64,000 nucleotides of DNA from Dawidia cretensis. Lineage in GTDB: Bacteria > Bacteroidota > Bacteroidia > Cytophagales > Cyclobacteriaceae. Below are positions 33,691-42,620 of the stretch, piece by piece (the stretch's first letter is position 1; every line of letters begins with the position of its first letter). The stretch is from contig NZ_JAHESE010000012.1 of assembly GCF_018598175.1 (NCBI RefSeq), forward strand, positions 62,001-126,000, read 5' to 3'. The translations under genes were made by a program, and so were the position numbers. The notes under the pieces are model-generated. The model saw only the letters and a program-made list of their open reading frames with translations, was not told the origin of the DNA and did no database searches.

Positions 33691-34842
33691 ATGGCCAAGA
33701 TTCTGATCATTGAAGATGACGCGCGCATCCGCGCTGTTCTGAAAGAAATACTCGAAGAGAAAGAGCACGACGTACAGGAGGCCGCCGACGGCCAGGAAGG
33801 TTTTAAGAAGCTCGAGCAGGGCAGCTTCGACCTCTGTCTGTGCGATATCAAGATGCCCAAAATGGACGGCCTCGAAGTGCTGGACAAGGTAAAGGAGATG
33901 GGCATCGCTACCAACTTCATTGTGATCTCGGCTCATGGCACCATCGACGTAGCCGTCGAAGCGGTCAAGAAAGGCGCTTTCGATTTCCTGCAGAAACCCT
34001 TTGACCTGGGCCGCCTGGAAATTACCCTGCGCAACGCCCTGGATAAAACCAACCTGGTCAAAGAGACCAAAACCCTGCGCAAGAAAATCTCCAAGAAGTT
34101 TGATATGGTGGGTGACTCCGAGCCCATCCGCCAGGTGAAAGAGATGATCGAGAAGGTCGCTCCCACCGACGCCCGCGTGCTGATCAACGGTCCCAACGGT
34201 GCCGGTAAGGAACTGGTGGCGCGTTGGGTGCATGAAAAGAGTAAACGCGCGGACGGCCCGTTGATCGAGGTAAACTGTGCTGCTATTCCGTCGGAGCTGA
34301 TCGAGAGCGAATTGTTTGGGCATGAGAAGGGATCGTTTACTTCGGCTGTGAAACAGCGTATTGGAAAGTTCGAGCTGGCGGAAGGAGGGACATTGTTCCT
34401 GGATGAGATCGGTGATATGAGCCTATCGGCACAAGCGAAAGTGCTGCGTGCGTTGCAAGAGAGCAAGATCACGCGGGTTGGCGGGGATAAGGAAATTACG
34501 GTGAATGTACGCGTGGTGGCGGCTACGAATAAAGACCTGCGCAAGGAGATTGAAGAGCACCGGTTTCGGGAAGATCTCTTTCACCGGTTGAGTGTGATTA
34601 TTATCAAGGTGCCTGCGTTGAATGATCGTAAGGATGATATACCGCTGCTGGCGGATAAGTTTTTGCACGACATTGCCGATGAGTATGGGGCGCGGAAGAA
34701 GTCGTTTGATGCAGGAGCATTGACGGCATTGCAGGCGCATAACTGGACGGGGAATATTCGGGAGCTGCGGAATGTGGTAGAGCGGCTTGTTATTATGGGC
34801 GGTGACGAGGTTACGGCGGAGGATGTGAAGCGCTACCTCTAA
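33691..34842 (+). CDS. Sigma-54-dependent response regulator without DNA-binding domain
   Basis: A 383-residue regulator. Receiver domain 1-120 with D9/D10, phospho-acceptor D52 (LCDIKMPKMDG) and K102. AAA+ domain about 137-383 with Walker A GPNGAGKE (167-174), contact loop GSFTSA (214-219) and Walker B GTLFLDE (233-239). The protein stops at GDEVTAEDVKRYL, right after the AAA+ lid. The Fis-type helix-turn-helix of usual NtrC proteins (about 60-80 more residues) is missing and no such coding follows downstream. Regulators of this form, such as FlgR of Helicobacter and CtcC of Chlamydia, act from solution. No kinase gene is adjacent. Codon choice shifts to G-ending codons in the last third. 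Confidence 0.94.
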   Translation: MAKILIIEDDARIRAVLKEILEEKEHDVQEAADGQEGFKKLEQGSFDLCLCDIKMPKMDGLEVLDKVKEMGIATNFIVISAHGTIDVAVEAVKKGAFDFLQKPFDLGRLEITLRNALDKTNLVKETKTLRKKISKKFDMVGDSEPIRQVKEMIEKVAPTDARVLINGPNGAGKELVARWVHEKSKRADGPLIEVNCAAIPSELIESELFGHEKGSFTSAVKQRIGKFELAEGGTLFLDEIGDMSLSAQAKVLRALQESKITRVGGDKEITVNVRVVAATNKDLRKEIEEHRFREDLFHRLSVIIIKVPALNDRKDDIPLLADKFLHDIADEYGARKKSFDAGALTALQAHNWTGNIRELRNVVERLVIMGGDEVTAEDVKRYL

Positions 34843-34885
34843 GGTGGTGAATGGCCATTCCGGCCGAAAATAAACGAGCGTATAC

Positions 34886-34961
34886 ACGGAGTAGTCTCCG
34901 TCCTCTTAGAACGGGCTAAACTCGGACTATATTCGGAGAATACACGGACTATACTCGGAGA
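34886..34961. repeat. Short hairpin and two-copy 22-bp repeat in the spacer after the regulator
   Basis: Hairpin ACGGAG-TAGT-CTCCGT lies at 34886-34901. Two copies of CGGACTATAyTCGGAGA follow at 34923-34939 and 34945-34961, a 22-bp period. They sit between two convergent genes. Possibly a terminator remnant or a small repeat family; see the similar spacer at 37352-37490. Confidence 0.5.
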
Positions 34962-35001
34962 CATCCCCCCTGTTGCAGGCTCAAAAGTCACGAAGATTTG
35001 C

Positions 35002-36075
35002 CTAAATCATTGCCACGTCCCAGGCCTTCGTAGAATCGTATCGTATTGCTCCCTGGGTCACCACGAGCGGCGAAGGAATGTTCTCGGTGTAAATAGCGCC
35101 TGTCCCTAATCCCTGCGGCATACTCATTGCCGCGTTATATTCCGCTGTAAACTGACAAATTGCATTCAACCCGACATTCGACTCCAGCGCTGAAGTAATC
35201 CACCAGCCTACGCCGTGCTGCTCCGCCGCAGCAATCCATGCGCGGCATCCTGACAGCCCGCCATGCAAGGTGGGTTTCAAAATGATATAGGCCGGTTTTA
35301 ATCGCTCGATCAGCGCTGCGCGCGCTTCTCCCTCCACACCAATCAACTCTTCATCCAACGCCACCGGCACCGGCGACTGGCGAATGATATCCGCCAGCTC
35401 CGGCAATCCCTGCTTAATGGGCTGCTCGATGGAATGTATAGTAAACTTCGCCAGCGCTTCCAACTTCATCAACGCCTCTTCGGGTTTAAAGGCGCCGTTG
35501 GCGTCCAGCCGGATCGTCAGGTTCTCCCGAAAATACCGCTGTCGGATATACTGCAGTACGTCGCATTCGCGGTCAAAGTTCAATCCTCCTACTTTCAATT
35601 TGATGCATGTAAAACCTTTGGCAACCTTGTCGTTGATCTGCTGCATCATAAAATCCAGGTTGCCCATCCAAATGAGGCCGTTGATCGGAATTGATTGGCC
35701 CTGGAAAAAGGAATTGTCAAAGATCACCCGTCGTCCGCCGTGCTGCCAATCGAGTAGCGCTGTTTCCAATCCGAAAGTAATGGCCGGAAAGCCTGTGGGT
35801 GTGATTTGCTCAACCCATGTTGGCGGCAGGTTTTGTAGACCGCCGGTCTGCATCACTTTCTTCAGCGTGGCGTGTAAGATCGCTTCAAAGTCCGGCCGCG
35901 CATCGATGCTGAGGCCCGGGAGTGGGCCGCATTCGCCCAGTCCGACTACGCCGGGGACGGCATCATCCCACAGTTTGATAAACCACGATATCTTGTCATG
36001 CATGGGACCCCGCGAGGTACGCGCCTGGAAATTGAACTCGAATGTTTTCTGTATGAATGCTGCGTGCACGGCCAT
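35002..36075 (-). CDS. menC: o-Succinylbenzoate synthase-type enolase superfamily enzyme (MenC)
   Basis: A 357-residue enolase-superfamily protein. The catalytic set is visible: KxK in CIKLKVGG (residues near 161-163), metal ligands in LDANGAF, EQPI and LDEELIG, and the opposite lysine in ILKPTLHGG. The IKLKVGGLNFDRECDVLQYI stretch is typical of Bacteroidota MenC, which dehydrates SHCHC to o-succinylbenzoate for menaquinone synthesis. No other men gene is near, so an L-Ala-D/L-Glu epimerase role cannot be fully excluded. It is too short and differs in motif from L-fuconate dehydratase, so it does not fill the gap in the fucose pathway. Confidence 0.8.
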   Translation of the reverse strand: MAVHAAFIQKTFEFNFQARTSRGPMHDKISWFIKLWDDAVPGVVGLGECGPLPGLSIDARPDFEAILHATLKKVMQTGGLQNLPPTWVEQITPTGFPAITFGLETALLDWQHGGRRVIFDNSFFQGQSIPINGLIWMGNLDFMMQQINDKVAKGFTCIKLKVGGLNFDRECDVLQYIRQRYFRENLTIRLDANGAFKPEEALMKLEALAKFTIHSIEQPIKQGLPELADIIRQSPVPVALDEELIGVEGEARAALIERLKPAYIILKPTLHGGLSGCRAWIAAAEQHGVGWWITSALESNVGLNAICQFTAEYNAAMSMPQGLGTGAIYTENIPSPLVVTQGAIRYDSTKAWDVAMI

Positions 36076-36140
36076 GGCTGTAAAATAAATTTAATTCGCG
36101 GAGGGATGAAAATTGTCCCCGACAAATCTGGCGCAGGCCG

Positions 36141-36148
36141 TAACTTTG
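36141..36148 (+). promoter_or_regulatory. -7 box of queA
   Basis: TAACTTTG matches TAnnTTTG exactly and ends 6 bp before the ATG at 36155, so the mRNA is probably leaderless. A TTG lies 25 bp upstream, slightly too far for an ideal -33 box. This supports starting queA at 36155. Confidence 0.55.
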
Positions 36149-36154
36149 GGCCCT

Positions 36155-37342
36155 ATGAAGGCCATTGACATGCAGGATTACACGTATGCGCTACCGCCCG
36201 AGCGGATCGCGCACCACCCGCTACAGCAACGCGACCAGTCGAAGTTGCTGCTGTACCGGGGTGGGTCGATCCAGCACGAGGCCTTCGCCTCCCTATCCGA
36301 CTACCTGCCGGCCAACACCTCGCTGTTCTTTAACGATACCAAGGTGATCCCGGCGCGACTACACTTTACCAAAGACACCGGCGCCACGATTGAAGTATTC
36401 CTGCTGCAGCCTATGGCCCCGTCGCCGCTGATTGCCGAGGCTATGACGGCCCAGGGGTCGAGCACCTGGAAGTGTACCATCGGCAACCTCAAGAAGTGGG
36501 CCGAGGGCTCCGTGCTGGAAAAGGACGTGCAAGGCGTGCCTTTACGTGCCCGACTGCTGGACCGCACGGAAGGCCTGGTGGCTTTTGAGTGGGCGGCACC
36601 GTATGCCTTTGCGGAGATCATTCAACGTTCCGGCGAGACACCGCTGCCGCCTTACCTGAAGCGTGCTGCAGAGGCCGCGGACCGGGATCGCTACCAGACT
36701 GTTTACGCGCACCACGAGGGCGCTGTTGCGGCGCCCACGGCGGGGTTGCACTTTACCCCGACTGTACTCGAGGCACTCCATGTCAAAGGCATTCAAACTG
36801 ATTTTCTGACCTTGCACGTCAGCGCCGGGACCTTCCAGCCTGTGAAGGTTCAACATGCTGCTGATCATACGATGCATACGGAGCAAGTGCTCGTGGCTCG
36901 CCGTAACCTGGAGAACTTGTTGAAGCCGGGACGGTTTATTGTGCCGGTGGGGACGACGTCGATGCGGACGTTGGAAAGTTTGTATTGGTACGGGGTTCGG
37001 TTGATGGCCGATGCTAATACGCCGTTTGTGATTACGCAGCATGACCCTTATCAGGATTACGCGTCGTTGCCTTCCACTGTGGAGGCGCTGGAGCGTGTGC
37101 TGGCCCGGATGGATGCGTTGCAGACGGATATGTTAGCGGGGAATACGAGTATATATATTATGCCGGGGTATACATTCCGGGTTTGTAAGGGATTGGTGAC
37201 GAATTTTCACCAGCCGGCGTCTACGCTGATACTGCTGGTGGCGGCGTTGGTTGGGGATGATTGGAGGCGGATTTATGAGGAGGCGTTGGGGAATGGGTAT
37301 CGATTTTTGAGTTATGGGGATAGTTCTTTGTTGTTGCCTTAA
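36155..37342 (+). CDS. queA: S-adenosylmethionine:tRNA ribosyltransferase-isomerase QueA
   Basis: A 395-residue enzyme that transfers ribose from SAM to 7-aminomethyl-7-deazaguanine in tRNA during queuosine synthesis. Motifs: DYTYALPPERIAHHPLQQRD at the N-terminus, FFNDTKVIPARL, ETPLPPYLKR, AAPTAGLHFT, TLHVSAGTFQPV, TSMRTLES and the C-terminal TNFHQPASTLILLVAAL. The ATG at 36155 agrees with the -7 box just upstream. The last 500 bp switch to G-ending codons (GGG, CCG, ACG, TTG), unlike the C-ending use in the first half. Confidence 0.95.
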   Translation: MKAIDMQDYTYALPPERIAHHPLQQRDQSKLLLYRGGSIQHEAFASLSDYLPANTSLFFNDTKVIPARLHFTKDTGATIEVFLLQPMAPSPLIAEAMTAQGSSTWKCTIGNLKKWAEGSVLEKDVQGVPLRARLLDRTEGLVAFEWAAPYAFAEIIQRSGETPLPPYLKRAAEAADRDRYQTVYAHHEGAVAAPTAGLHFTPTVLEALHVKGIQTDFLTLHVSAGTFQPVKVQHAADHTMHTEQVLVARRNLENLLKPGRFIVPVGTTSMRTLESLYWYGVRLMADANTPFVITQHDPYQDYASLPSTVEALERVLARMDALQTDMLAGNTSIYIMPGYTFRVCKGLVTNFHQPASTLILLVAALVGDDWRRIYEEALGNGYRFLSYGDSSLLLP

Positions 37343-37351
37343 TGCAGAGAC

Positions 37352-37490
37352 GCCAGTCTAAGACTGGCTACAAACTTGCGCGAGCTTCGCAACTTTCATT
37401 TTACTATACTCACTATAAGCTTACTATAAGTCAACCATAGGTATGGTATAGGTATGCCATAGGTATGGTGGTAGCTTTGGTATAGGCATG
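37352..37490. repeat. Repeat-rich spacer after queA
   Basis: A hairpin GCCAGTCT-a-AGACTGGC is at 37352-37368. ACTATA occurs three times (37403, 37412, 37423). CCATAGGTATGG, itself nearly palindromic, is repeated at 37435-37446 and 37457-37468, again with a 22-bp period, and is followed each time by a TATAGG(T/C)ATG copy. It separates two convergent genes. Confidence 0.5.
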
Positions 37491-37495
37491 ACCCT

Positions 37496-38824
37496 TCATT
37501 TATGGTTTTCCGATCCTGGTTCCAGCATGGCTGCTACGCTGCGGGCCAGCTCTTTCCGCGAATACAGTAAATGTCCGTTGCCTGTAGCGGCCTTCAGCTC
37601 GCCCTGCTGCCAATGCTTGAAGACGTTCAGAATGAAGGCTTTGATCGCCGCAGGATTTTTGTCATCAATCATCGCGCCCGCGCCGGTGGCATTCAGCATT
37701 ACTGCAGCATCGCCATGTTCAGGACCCACACCCAGCACGGGTAGACCCGTAGCCAGGTATTCAAACAGCTTACCGGGCAAGTAGCCTTCTGCGTCTTTAT
37801 ATCCTGTTAGCACGACGAGCAATAACGACGACTGCCCATAAAGGCTCATCAACTCTTTGTGCGGTACATTGCCCATGAATAATGATATGCTGGACAGTAC
37901 CGGATCGGCGGTAACAAACGCCCGAAACTGCGGATGTACCTCGCCGGTAAACTCGATACGCACTCGCTCGCGAAACGCCGCATCTTCCTCCATCAGCGCC
38001 TTCACGGCTAGCATGAAGGGACGCGGATTATTCTTTTCGTTGATGATCCCGACGTGACGGATCACAAAGTTCTCTGTCGGGCGAACCTGTACTTCGCGGA
38101 AGTCGTCGGTATCAAAACCGTTGGTGAGTAACTGCACGCGGCGCTGGCCGAGGTGCTCGAACTGGCGCACGTAAAAAGGCGTGACGGTAATAACCTTGTC
38201 AGCTTCTTTTAACACGCAGCGCTCCAGGCGGCGGTGCTGGTTCCGTGCGAAGCTTCCGGACATGAGGCTGTCGAGCAGGCCCCATTCACTCCACGGATCG
38301 CGGAAGTCGGCGATCCAGGTTAGGTTTGGATTCTTGCGTTTGAGGCGGCGGCCGATCAGGTGCATGCTGTGCGGCGGGCCGGTGGTGATGATGGTCGGAA
38401 TGTTGTGCTCCTTCAGGTATTTGTGAAGATGGCGCGCGGCGGGGCGCACCCAAAATATGCGTGGGTCGGGAATGAGCATGTTGCCGCGTACCCACGTGCT
38501 GAGCTTTTGGAACAACGACCTGGGACCTGCCGTTGCCACGAGGTCGGTAGGCCTGGCGGATTTCTTGCGGCCGAACCAACCGGACATTTTGAAGAATGCA
38601 TCGTACGGTTCCCAGATGGGCAGCTTGATAACTTCGGCTTCGGGCGGCACGTCTTTGAGCAACGACTCATCGCGAATGGCAAAGGCCGGGTTCTCGGGTG
38701 TGAACACATAGGGTTTGCAGCCGAATTGCGGCAGGTATTTTACCAGCTTGAGCCAGCGCTGTACGCCACTGCCTCCACTCGGAGGCCAGTAATAGGTAAT
38801 GATGAGTACTTTCTTTTCGGTCAC
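37496..38824 (-). CDS. Glycosyltransferase, family 4-like
   Basis: A 442-residue GT-B-fold enzyme. The N-terminal domain starts KVLIITYYWPPSGGSGVQRW, with the glycine-rich acceptor loop, and continues with a linker (TIITTGPPHSMHLIG, TWIADFRDPW). The donor-binding half has HVGIINEKNNPRPFMLAVKA, GNVPHKELMSLYGQSSLLL and the nucleotide-sugar motif PGKLFEYLATGLPVLGVGPE. This layout is common in enzymes that add sugars to surface polysaccharides. No other capsule or O-antigen gene lies beside it, so the acceptor is unknown. It follows miaA by 26 bp on the same strand. Confidence 0.88.
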   Translation of the reverse strand: MTEKKVLIITYYWPPSGGSGVQRWLKLVKYLPQFGCKPYVFTPENPAFAIRDESLLKDVPPEAEVIKLPIWEPYDAFFKMSGWFGRKKSARPTDLVATAGPRSLFQKLSTWVRGNMLIPDPRIFWVRPAARHLHKYLKEHNIPTIITTGPPHSMHLIGRRLKRKNPNLTWIADFRDPWSEWGLLDSLMSGSFARNQHRRLERCVLKEADKVITVTPFYVRQFEHLGQRRVQLLTNGFDTDDFREVQVRPTENFVIRHVGIINEKNNPRPFMLAVKALMEEDAAFRERVRIEFTGEVHPQFRAFVTADPVLSSISLFMGNVPHKELMSLYGQSSLLLVVLTGYKDAEGYLPGKLFEYLATGLPVLGVGPEHGDAAVMLNATGAGAMIDDKNPAAIKAFILNVFKHWQQGELKAATGNGHLLYSRKELARSVAAMLEPGSENHK

Positions 38825-38850
38825 GGGTGTATGGGCTTCTTCGTCTCTCG

Positions 38851-39774
38851 TTATACGGCCGCGGGGGCCATGGCTTGTTCTATCTCATGCAAAACAATGC
38901 CGAGGTCAAACGGACTATGCCAACGCATGGCCTCATCGCGCTGGAACCATGTCAGCTGCCGTTTGGCATAGCGCCGGGAGTTGCGTTTCAGCAGCCGGAT
39001 GGCTTCGTCGCGGTCGTATTGGCCGTCAATCCAATCGAAGATCTCCTGGTAGCCTACGGTCTGCAACGCGTTGTGCACGCGGCGTGGATACAACGCCCCG
39101 GCCTCTTCAAAGAGGCCTGCTTCGATCATAGCGTCCATACGGGCGTCGATGCGGGCGTAGAGCTGCTCGCGCGGCAATGTAAGGCCTACCCGATGTACGT
39201 GGAAAGGCAATATGTGTTGCCTCTGTGTACGAAAAGTTGCAATGGACTGACCGGTGCCGCGCTTTACCTCCAGCGCGCGGATGAGGCGGTGGGGATTCTG
39301 GCGGTCAATGGTGGCTAGCAATGCAGGGTCTTCTTCTTCCATGCGCGCTTGTAACCAGCCGATACCCTGGGTCTGGAATTGCGCTACGAGCTCGGCGCGG
39401 ATAGATTCAGGCACCTCGGGGATGTCGTCAAATCCTTCCAGCACGGCTTTGATGTATAGGCCGGAGCCACCGCAGAGCACCAGCACATTATGCTCGCGGA
39501 ACAGCGTGTCGATCAGTGCCAACGCATCGCGACCATATTGGGCGGCGTCGTAGGGCGTGTCGATCGAGTGGCTGTCAACAAAATAGTGGCGCACCTGGGC
39601 CTGCTCTTCGGGTGTGGGCTTGGCGGTGCCGATGGTCATTTCGCGAAACAGCTGACGGGAGTCTGCCGAAATCACCACGGTGTGGAAATGTTTTGCGACA
39701 GCGATAGCGACCGCCGTTTTTCCGACGGCAGTGGGTCCGGCGACCACAATCAGATGCTTGTTTTCCTGCTTCAA
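38851..39774 (-). CDS. miaA: tRNA dimethylallyltransferase MiaA
   Basis: A 307-residue P-loop enzyme that prenylates A37 of tRNAs reading UNN codons. Motifs: VVAGPTAVGKTAVAIAVA (P-loop near 10-20), ISADSRQLFREMTIGTAKP, the VLCGGSGLYIKAVLEG loop, NPHRLIRALEV and a C-terminal RNSRRYAKRQLTWFQRD. Length is standard. Together with tsaD and queA it is one of three tRNA-modification genes in the window, though they are not one operon. Confidence 0.97.
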   Translation of the reverse strand: MKQENKHLIVVAGPTAVGKTAVAIAVAKHFHTVVISADSRQLFREMTIGTAKPTPEEQAQVRHYFVDSHSIDTPYDAAQYGRDALALIDTLFREHNVLVLCGGSGLYIKAVLEGFDDIPEVPESIRAELVAQFQTQGIGWLQARMEEEDPALLATIDRQNPHRLIRALEVKRGTGQSIATFRTQRQHILPFHVHRVGLTLPREQLYARIDARMDAMIEAGLFEEAGALYPRRVHNALQTVGYQEIFDWIDGQYDRDEAIRLLKRNSRRYAKRQLTWFQRDEAMRWHSPFDLGIVLHEIEQAMAPAAV

Positions 39775-39887
39775 GGCCGCAAATTACGCAATAAAACCAC
39801 GCCATCATGTGTATGGCCGGGCGCTTCTGCGGGCGCGCCATTCGACTTAAAATGCTTATCTTGCCCCCTGAACAGACAACAACCGCG

Positions 39888-40238
39888 ATGATCAAATACA
39901 CAACCCAGTTTCTGCTAAAAATGGAAGAGATGTTGACGGAGTCTGACTATACCCTGCGCTATGAGAAGGGCAATTTCAAGTCGGGCTACTGCGTGCTGAA
40001 AGACCAGAAGATCATGATCGTGAATAAGTTCTTTACCACAGAAGGAAAGATTAACGCGTTACTTGATATCCTCAAAAACACCACTCTCGACCCAACCAGG
40101 TTCTCCGACAAAAGCCGTAAGCTGCACGAGGAGTTAAACCTGCCGCAGGCTCAGGCAGAACAAGCTCCGGAGGAAACCCCGGAAGGCGAGCCGCAGGCAC
40201 AAGCTTCGGAGGGAGAACAACAGACCACTGCCGCTTGA
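39888..40238 (+). CDS. Conserved-looking small protein, unknown function
   Basis: A 116-residue protein starting MIKYTTQFLLKMEEMLTESD; an upstream in-frame extension of 27 codons is unlikely. The first 80 residues form a compact alpha-beta pattern (YTLRYEKGNFKSGYCVLKDQ, then KFFTTEGKINALLDIL); the tail from about 85 is rich in Gln, Glu, Ala and Pro and probably disordered. Its stop codon overlaps the TTG start of the next gene (TTGA), so the two are translationally coupled. No function can be assigned. Confidence 0.75.
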   Translation: MIKYTTQFLLKMEEMLTESDYTLRYEKGNFKSGYCVLKDQKIMIVNKFFTTEGKINALLDILKNTTLDPTRFSDKSRKLHEELNLPQAQAEQAPEETPEGEPQAQASEGEQQTTAA

Positions 40239-41002
40239 AAATAACGTTTCTAGGCACCGGCACTTCACAGGGTGTGCCCGTGATCGGCTGTACGTGTGAC
40301 GTATGCCGCTCGCTGGACTACCGTGACAAGCGCTTGCGCACGGCCCTGCACATCGCCGTCGATGGCCAGAGCCTGGTGGTCGACACCGGCCCCGACTTTC
40401 GCCAGCAGATGCTGCGCGAGTATATCGAGCGCCTCGATGCCGTGCTCTTCACGCACGCTCACCGCGACCACACCGCCGGCCTGGACGACGTACGGGCTTA
40501 CAATTTTTTACAAAATATGGACATGCCGGTATACGGCTCACAGGCCACGCTCGACCAGCTGGCCGTAGAGTATGCCTATGCCCTCTCCGGCCCGGCCTAC
40601 CCCGGGATACCACGCCTCACGCTGCTGCCCATAAACGAAGATGCCTTTACCGTTAACGGCATCTCTATTCTGCCATTGCCTGTTATGCACTTGCGTATGC
40701 CGGTGTTTGGTTTTCGCATCGGCAATTTCAGCTATATCACGGACGCTAACTATATACCCGAAGAGACCTTCGAGCGGCTTCGGGGCACGGACGTACTTGT
40801 GCTGAATGCGTTGCAACGCGAGCACCATATATCGCACTTCAACCTGGGCGAAGCATTGGAAACTATTCAACGCATTGCACCCAGGCAAACGTACCTGACG
40901 CACATCAGCCACAAGCTGGGGCTCCATGGCGCGGTACAGCATGAGCTGCCTGCTTCTGTCGCGCTGGCCTACGACGGCCTTCAGATTGATATTGATTCGT
41001 AA
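40235..41002 (+). CDS. Metallo-beta-lactamase-fold hydrolase, PhnP-like
   Basis: A 255-residue MBL-fold enzyme starting at TTG (40235). The two-cysteine zinc site CTCDVC near 20-25 is typical of PhnP-type phosphodiesterases, and the metal motif THAHRDHTAGLDD (HxHxDH) follows at about 73-85. Further ligands are in PVMHLRMPVFG and YITDANY, with LTHISHKLGLH near the C-terminus. PhnP removes 1,2-cyclic phosphate from phosphoribosyl compounds; in this phylum the same family is a housekeeping protein of unclear substrate. It is coupled to the upstream small gene by the TTGA overlap. Confidence 0.87.
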   Translation: MKITFLGTGTSQGVPVIGCTCDVCRSLDYRDKRLRTALHIAVDGQSLVVDTGPDFRQQMLREYIERLDAVLFTHAHRDHTAGLDDVRAYNFLQNMDMPVYGSQATLDQLAVEYAYALSGPAYPGIPRLTLLPINEDAFTVNGISILPLPVMHLRMPVFGFRIGNFSYITDANYIPEETFERLRGTDVLVLNALQREHHISHFNLGEALETIQRIAPRQTYLTHISHKLGLHGAVQHELPASVALAYDGLQIDIDS

Positions 41003-41032
41003 GCCTATACCTGTCATTTTTATTCCAACCAG

Positions 41033-42598
41033 TTGCACAACAATTATTACTTTCTCGTCCCCCTTAGTCATGAGCTTGACTCGCTCTTGCGTGGCACTGT
41101 GATATCCGAGTGTTTCAGCCAGAACAAAGACGAACTTATCGTCCGATTTGAGACCCTTTCCGAGCCATTCTTTATCAAGGCTAGCCTGGAACCTGCGTTC
41201 TCGTGCCTTTCATTTCCTTCGAACTTTCATCGTGCACGCAAAAACAGCGTGGACCTGTTCCCGATTCTGATCGGCCAACGTGTCCTGGATGTGCACCCTT
41301 TTGAAAATGAGCGCAGCATAGCATTGGTGTTAAGTAACGACCTCACCTTGTTATTTAAAATGCACGCTAACCGCTCAAATGTATTGTTGTTTGAGCACGA
41401 CACCGTGACCGCGCTCTTCCGCAATAACATGTCTGCCGATGAAGGTCTGCACCTCTCCACACTCAGCCGCACCATCGACTGGTCGGGTGAAGCATTCGTA
41501 CAGCATCAGGGCAATCTTCGTGCACTTTACTTCACTTTTGGAAAAGTCACCTGGGAGTATCTCTCACAACGGGGTTTTGATACACAATCCCTGGACGGAC
41601 GCTGGCAGTTGATTAAGATTGTTCGCGAGCAGTTGATGTTTCACCATTCCTACTTTATTGTGGAAGCAGACGGTATGGTCTACTTCTCGTTGCTGCCCGT
41701 GCCGGGTGCGCTCCGAAAATTTTCCAATCCACTCGAGGCCATTAACGAGTTTTTTCACACGTACACGCATCGGGCTGCGTTTGTACGCGAGCGGCAGGCG
41801 GCTATTGCTTCCTTGCGCGAAAAGCTGAAAGGCAGCGAGAACTATTATCAAAAAACTTTCGAGAAGCTCGCCGAAGTAGAGCGCGACACGAATTATAAAA
41901 CATGGGCAGATCTGATCATGGCCTATATGCACACGTTACAGCCCGGACAGGAAACCGTCACGTTCCCCGACTTCTACAACGATCAGAACACTATTACCAT
42001 CAAACTGAAAAAGGACCTGTCACCGCAAAAGAACGCGGAGGCTTTTTATCGCAAGGCCAAGAACCAGCACATCGAAATACAACGGCTGCAACAGTCGCTT
42101 GAGACCAAAGAAAAAGAAATGGCCCGGCTCAAGCAAGAGATTGCTACGCTGGAAGCGTCGACCGACTTGAAGACGGTGCGCGCAGAGGTGGGTCGCAATC
42201 CTGTCTTCGCTGTAAAAGAAAAGCAGCCAGTGCCCTTGCCCTACCACGAATTTATCTATCACGGCTTTAAGATCTGGGTGGGTAAAAATGCGCAAAGCAA
42301 CGATACACTGACGCTGCGCTATGGCTACAAAGAAGACCTGTGGCTTCATGCCAAAGACGTACCGGGGTCGCATGTGTTGATTAAACACCAGGCGAATAAA
42401 CCTTTCCCGAAAGACGTGATCGAACGCGCCGCCGAGCTGGCTGCCTATAACTCCAAACGTAAGACTGAAACGCTGTGCCCGGTTGTAGTCACACCGCGCA
42501 AGTATGTGCGCAAGCGCAAAGGCGATCCCGCGGGCGCCGTGGTGGTCGAGCGCGAAGAAGTGATTCTTGTCGTGCCCCGCCTGGAGGGCGAACATTAG
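41033..42598 (+). CDS. NFACT-family protein (RqcH/FbpA-like)
   Basis: A 521-residue protein starting at TTG (41033; LHNNYYFLVPLSHELDSLLR). NFACT-N domain with FKMHANRSNVLLF near 105-117, a central coiled coil with EKLKGSENYYQKTFEKL and a further Lys/Glu-rich helix near 340-375, and the C-terminal NFACT-R (DUF814) domain: IWVGKNAQSNDTLTLRYG, WLHAKDVPGSHVLIK, VIERAAELAAYNSKRK, CPVVVTPRKYVRKRKGDPAG. RqcH adds C-terminal alanine tails to stalled chains on 50S subunits. smpB, for the parallel rescue route, is 15 kb away. Confidence 0.88.
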   Translation: MHNNYYFLVPLSHELDSLLRGTVISECFSQNKDELIVRFETLSEPFFIKASLEPAFSCLSFPSNFHRARKNSVDLFPILIGQRVLDVHPFENERSIALVLSNDLTLLFKMHANRSNVLLFEHDTVTALFRNNMSADEGLHLSTLSRTIDWSGEAFVQHQGNLRALYFTFGKVTWEYLSQRGFDTQSLDGRWQLIKIVREQLMFHHSYFIVEADGMVYFSLLPVPGALRKFSNPLEAINEFFHTYTHRAAFVRERQAAIASLREKLKGSENYYQKTFEKLAEVERDTNYKTWADLIMAYMHTLQPGQETVTFPDFYNDQNTITIKLKKDLSPQKNAEAFYRKAKNQHIEIQRLQQSLETKEKEMARLKQEIATLEASTDLKTVRAEVGRNPVFAVKEKQPVPLPYHEFIYHGFKIWVGKNAQSNDTLTLRYGYKEDLWLHAKDVPGSHVLIKHQANKPFPKDVIERAAELAAYNSKRKTETLCPVVVTPRKYVRKRKGDPAGAVVVEREEVILVVPRLEGEH

Positions 42599-42620
42599 AT
42601 ACTCCCCAACCGTAATCAAA

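Noticed and set aside
35002-36075. Enolase-superfamily gene as the missing L-fuconate dehydratase
   Set aside because: Length (357) and the KxK/IKLKVGG pattern fit MenC; fuconate dehydratase is longer and it is 11 kb from the fucose operon.
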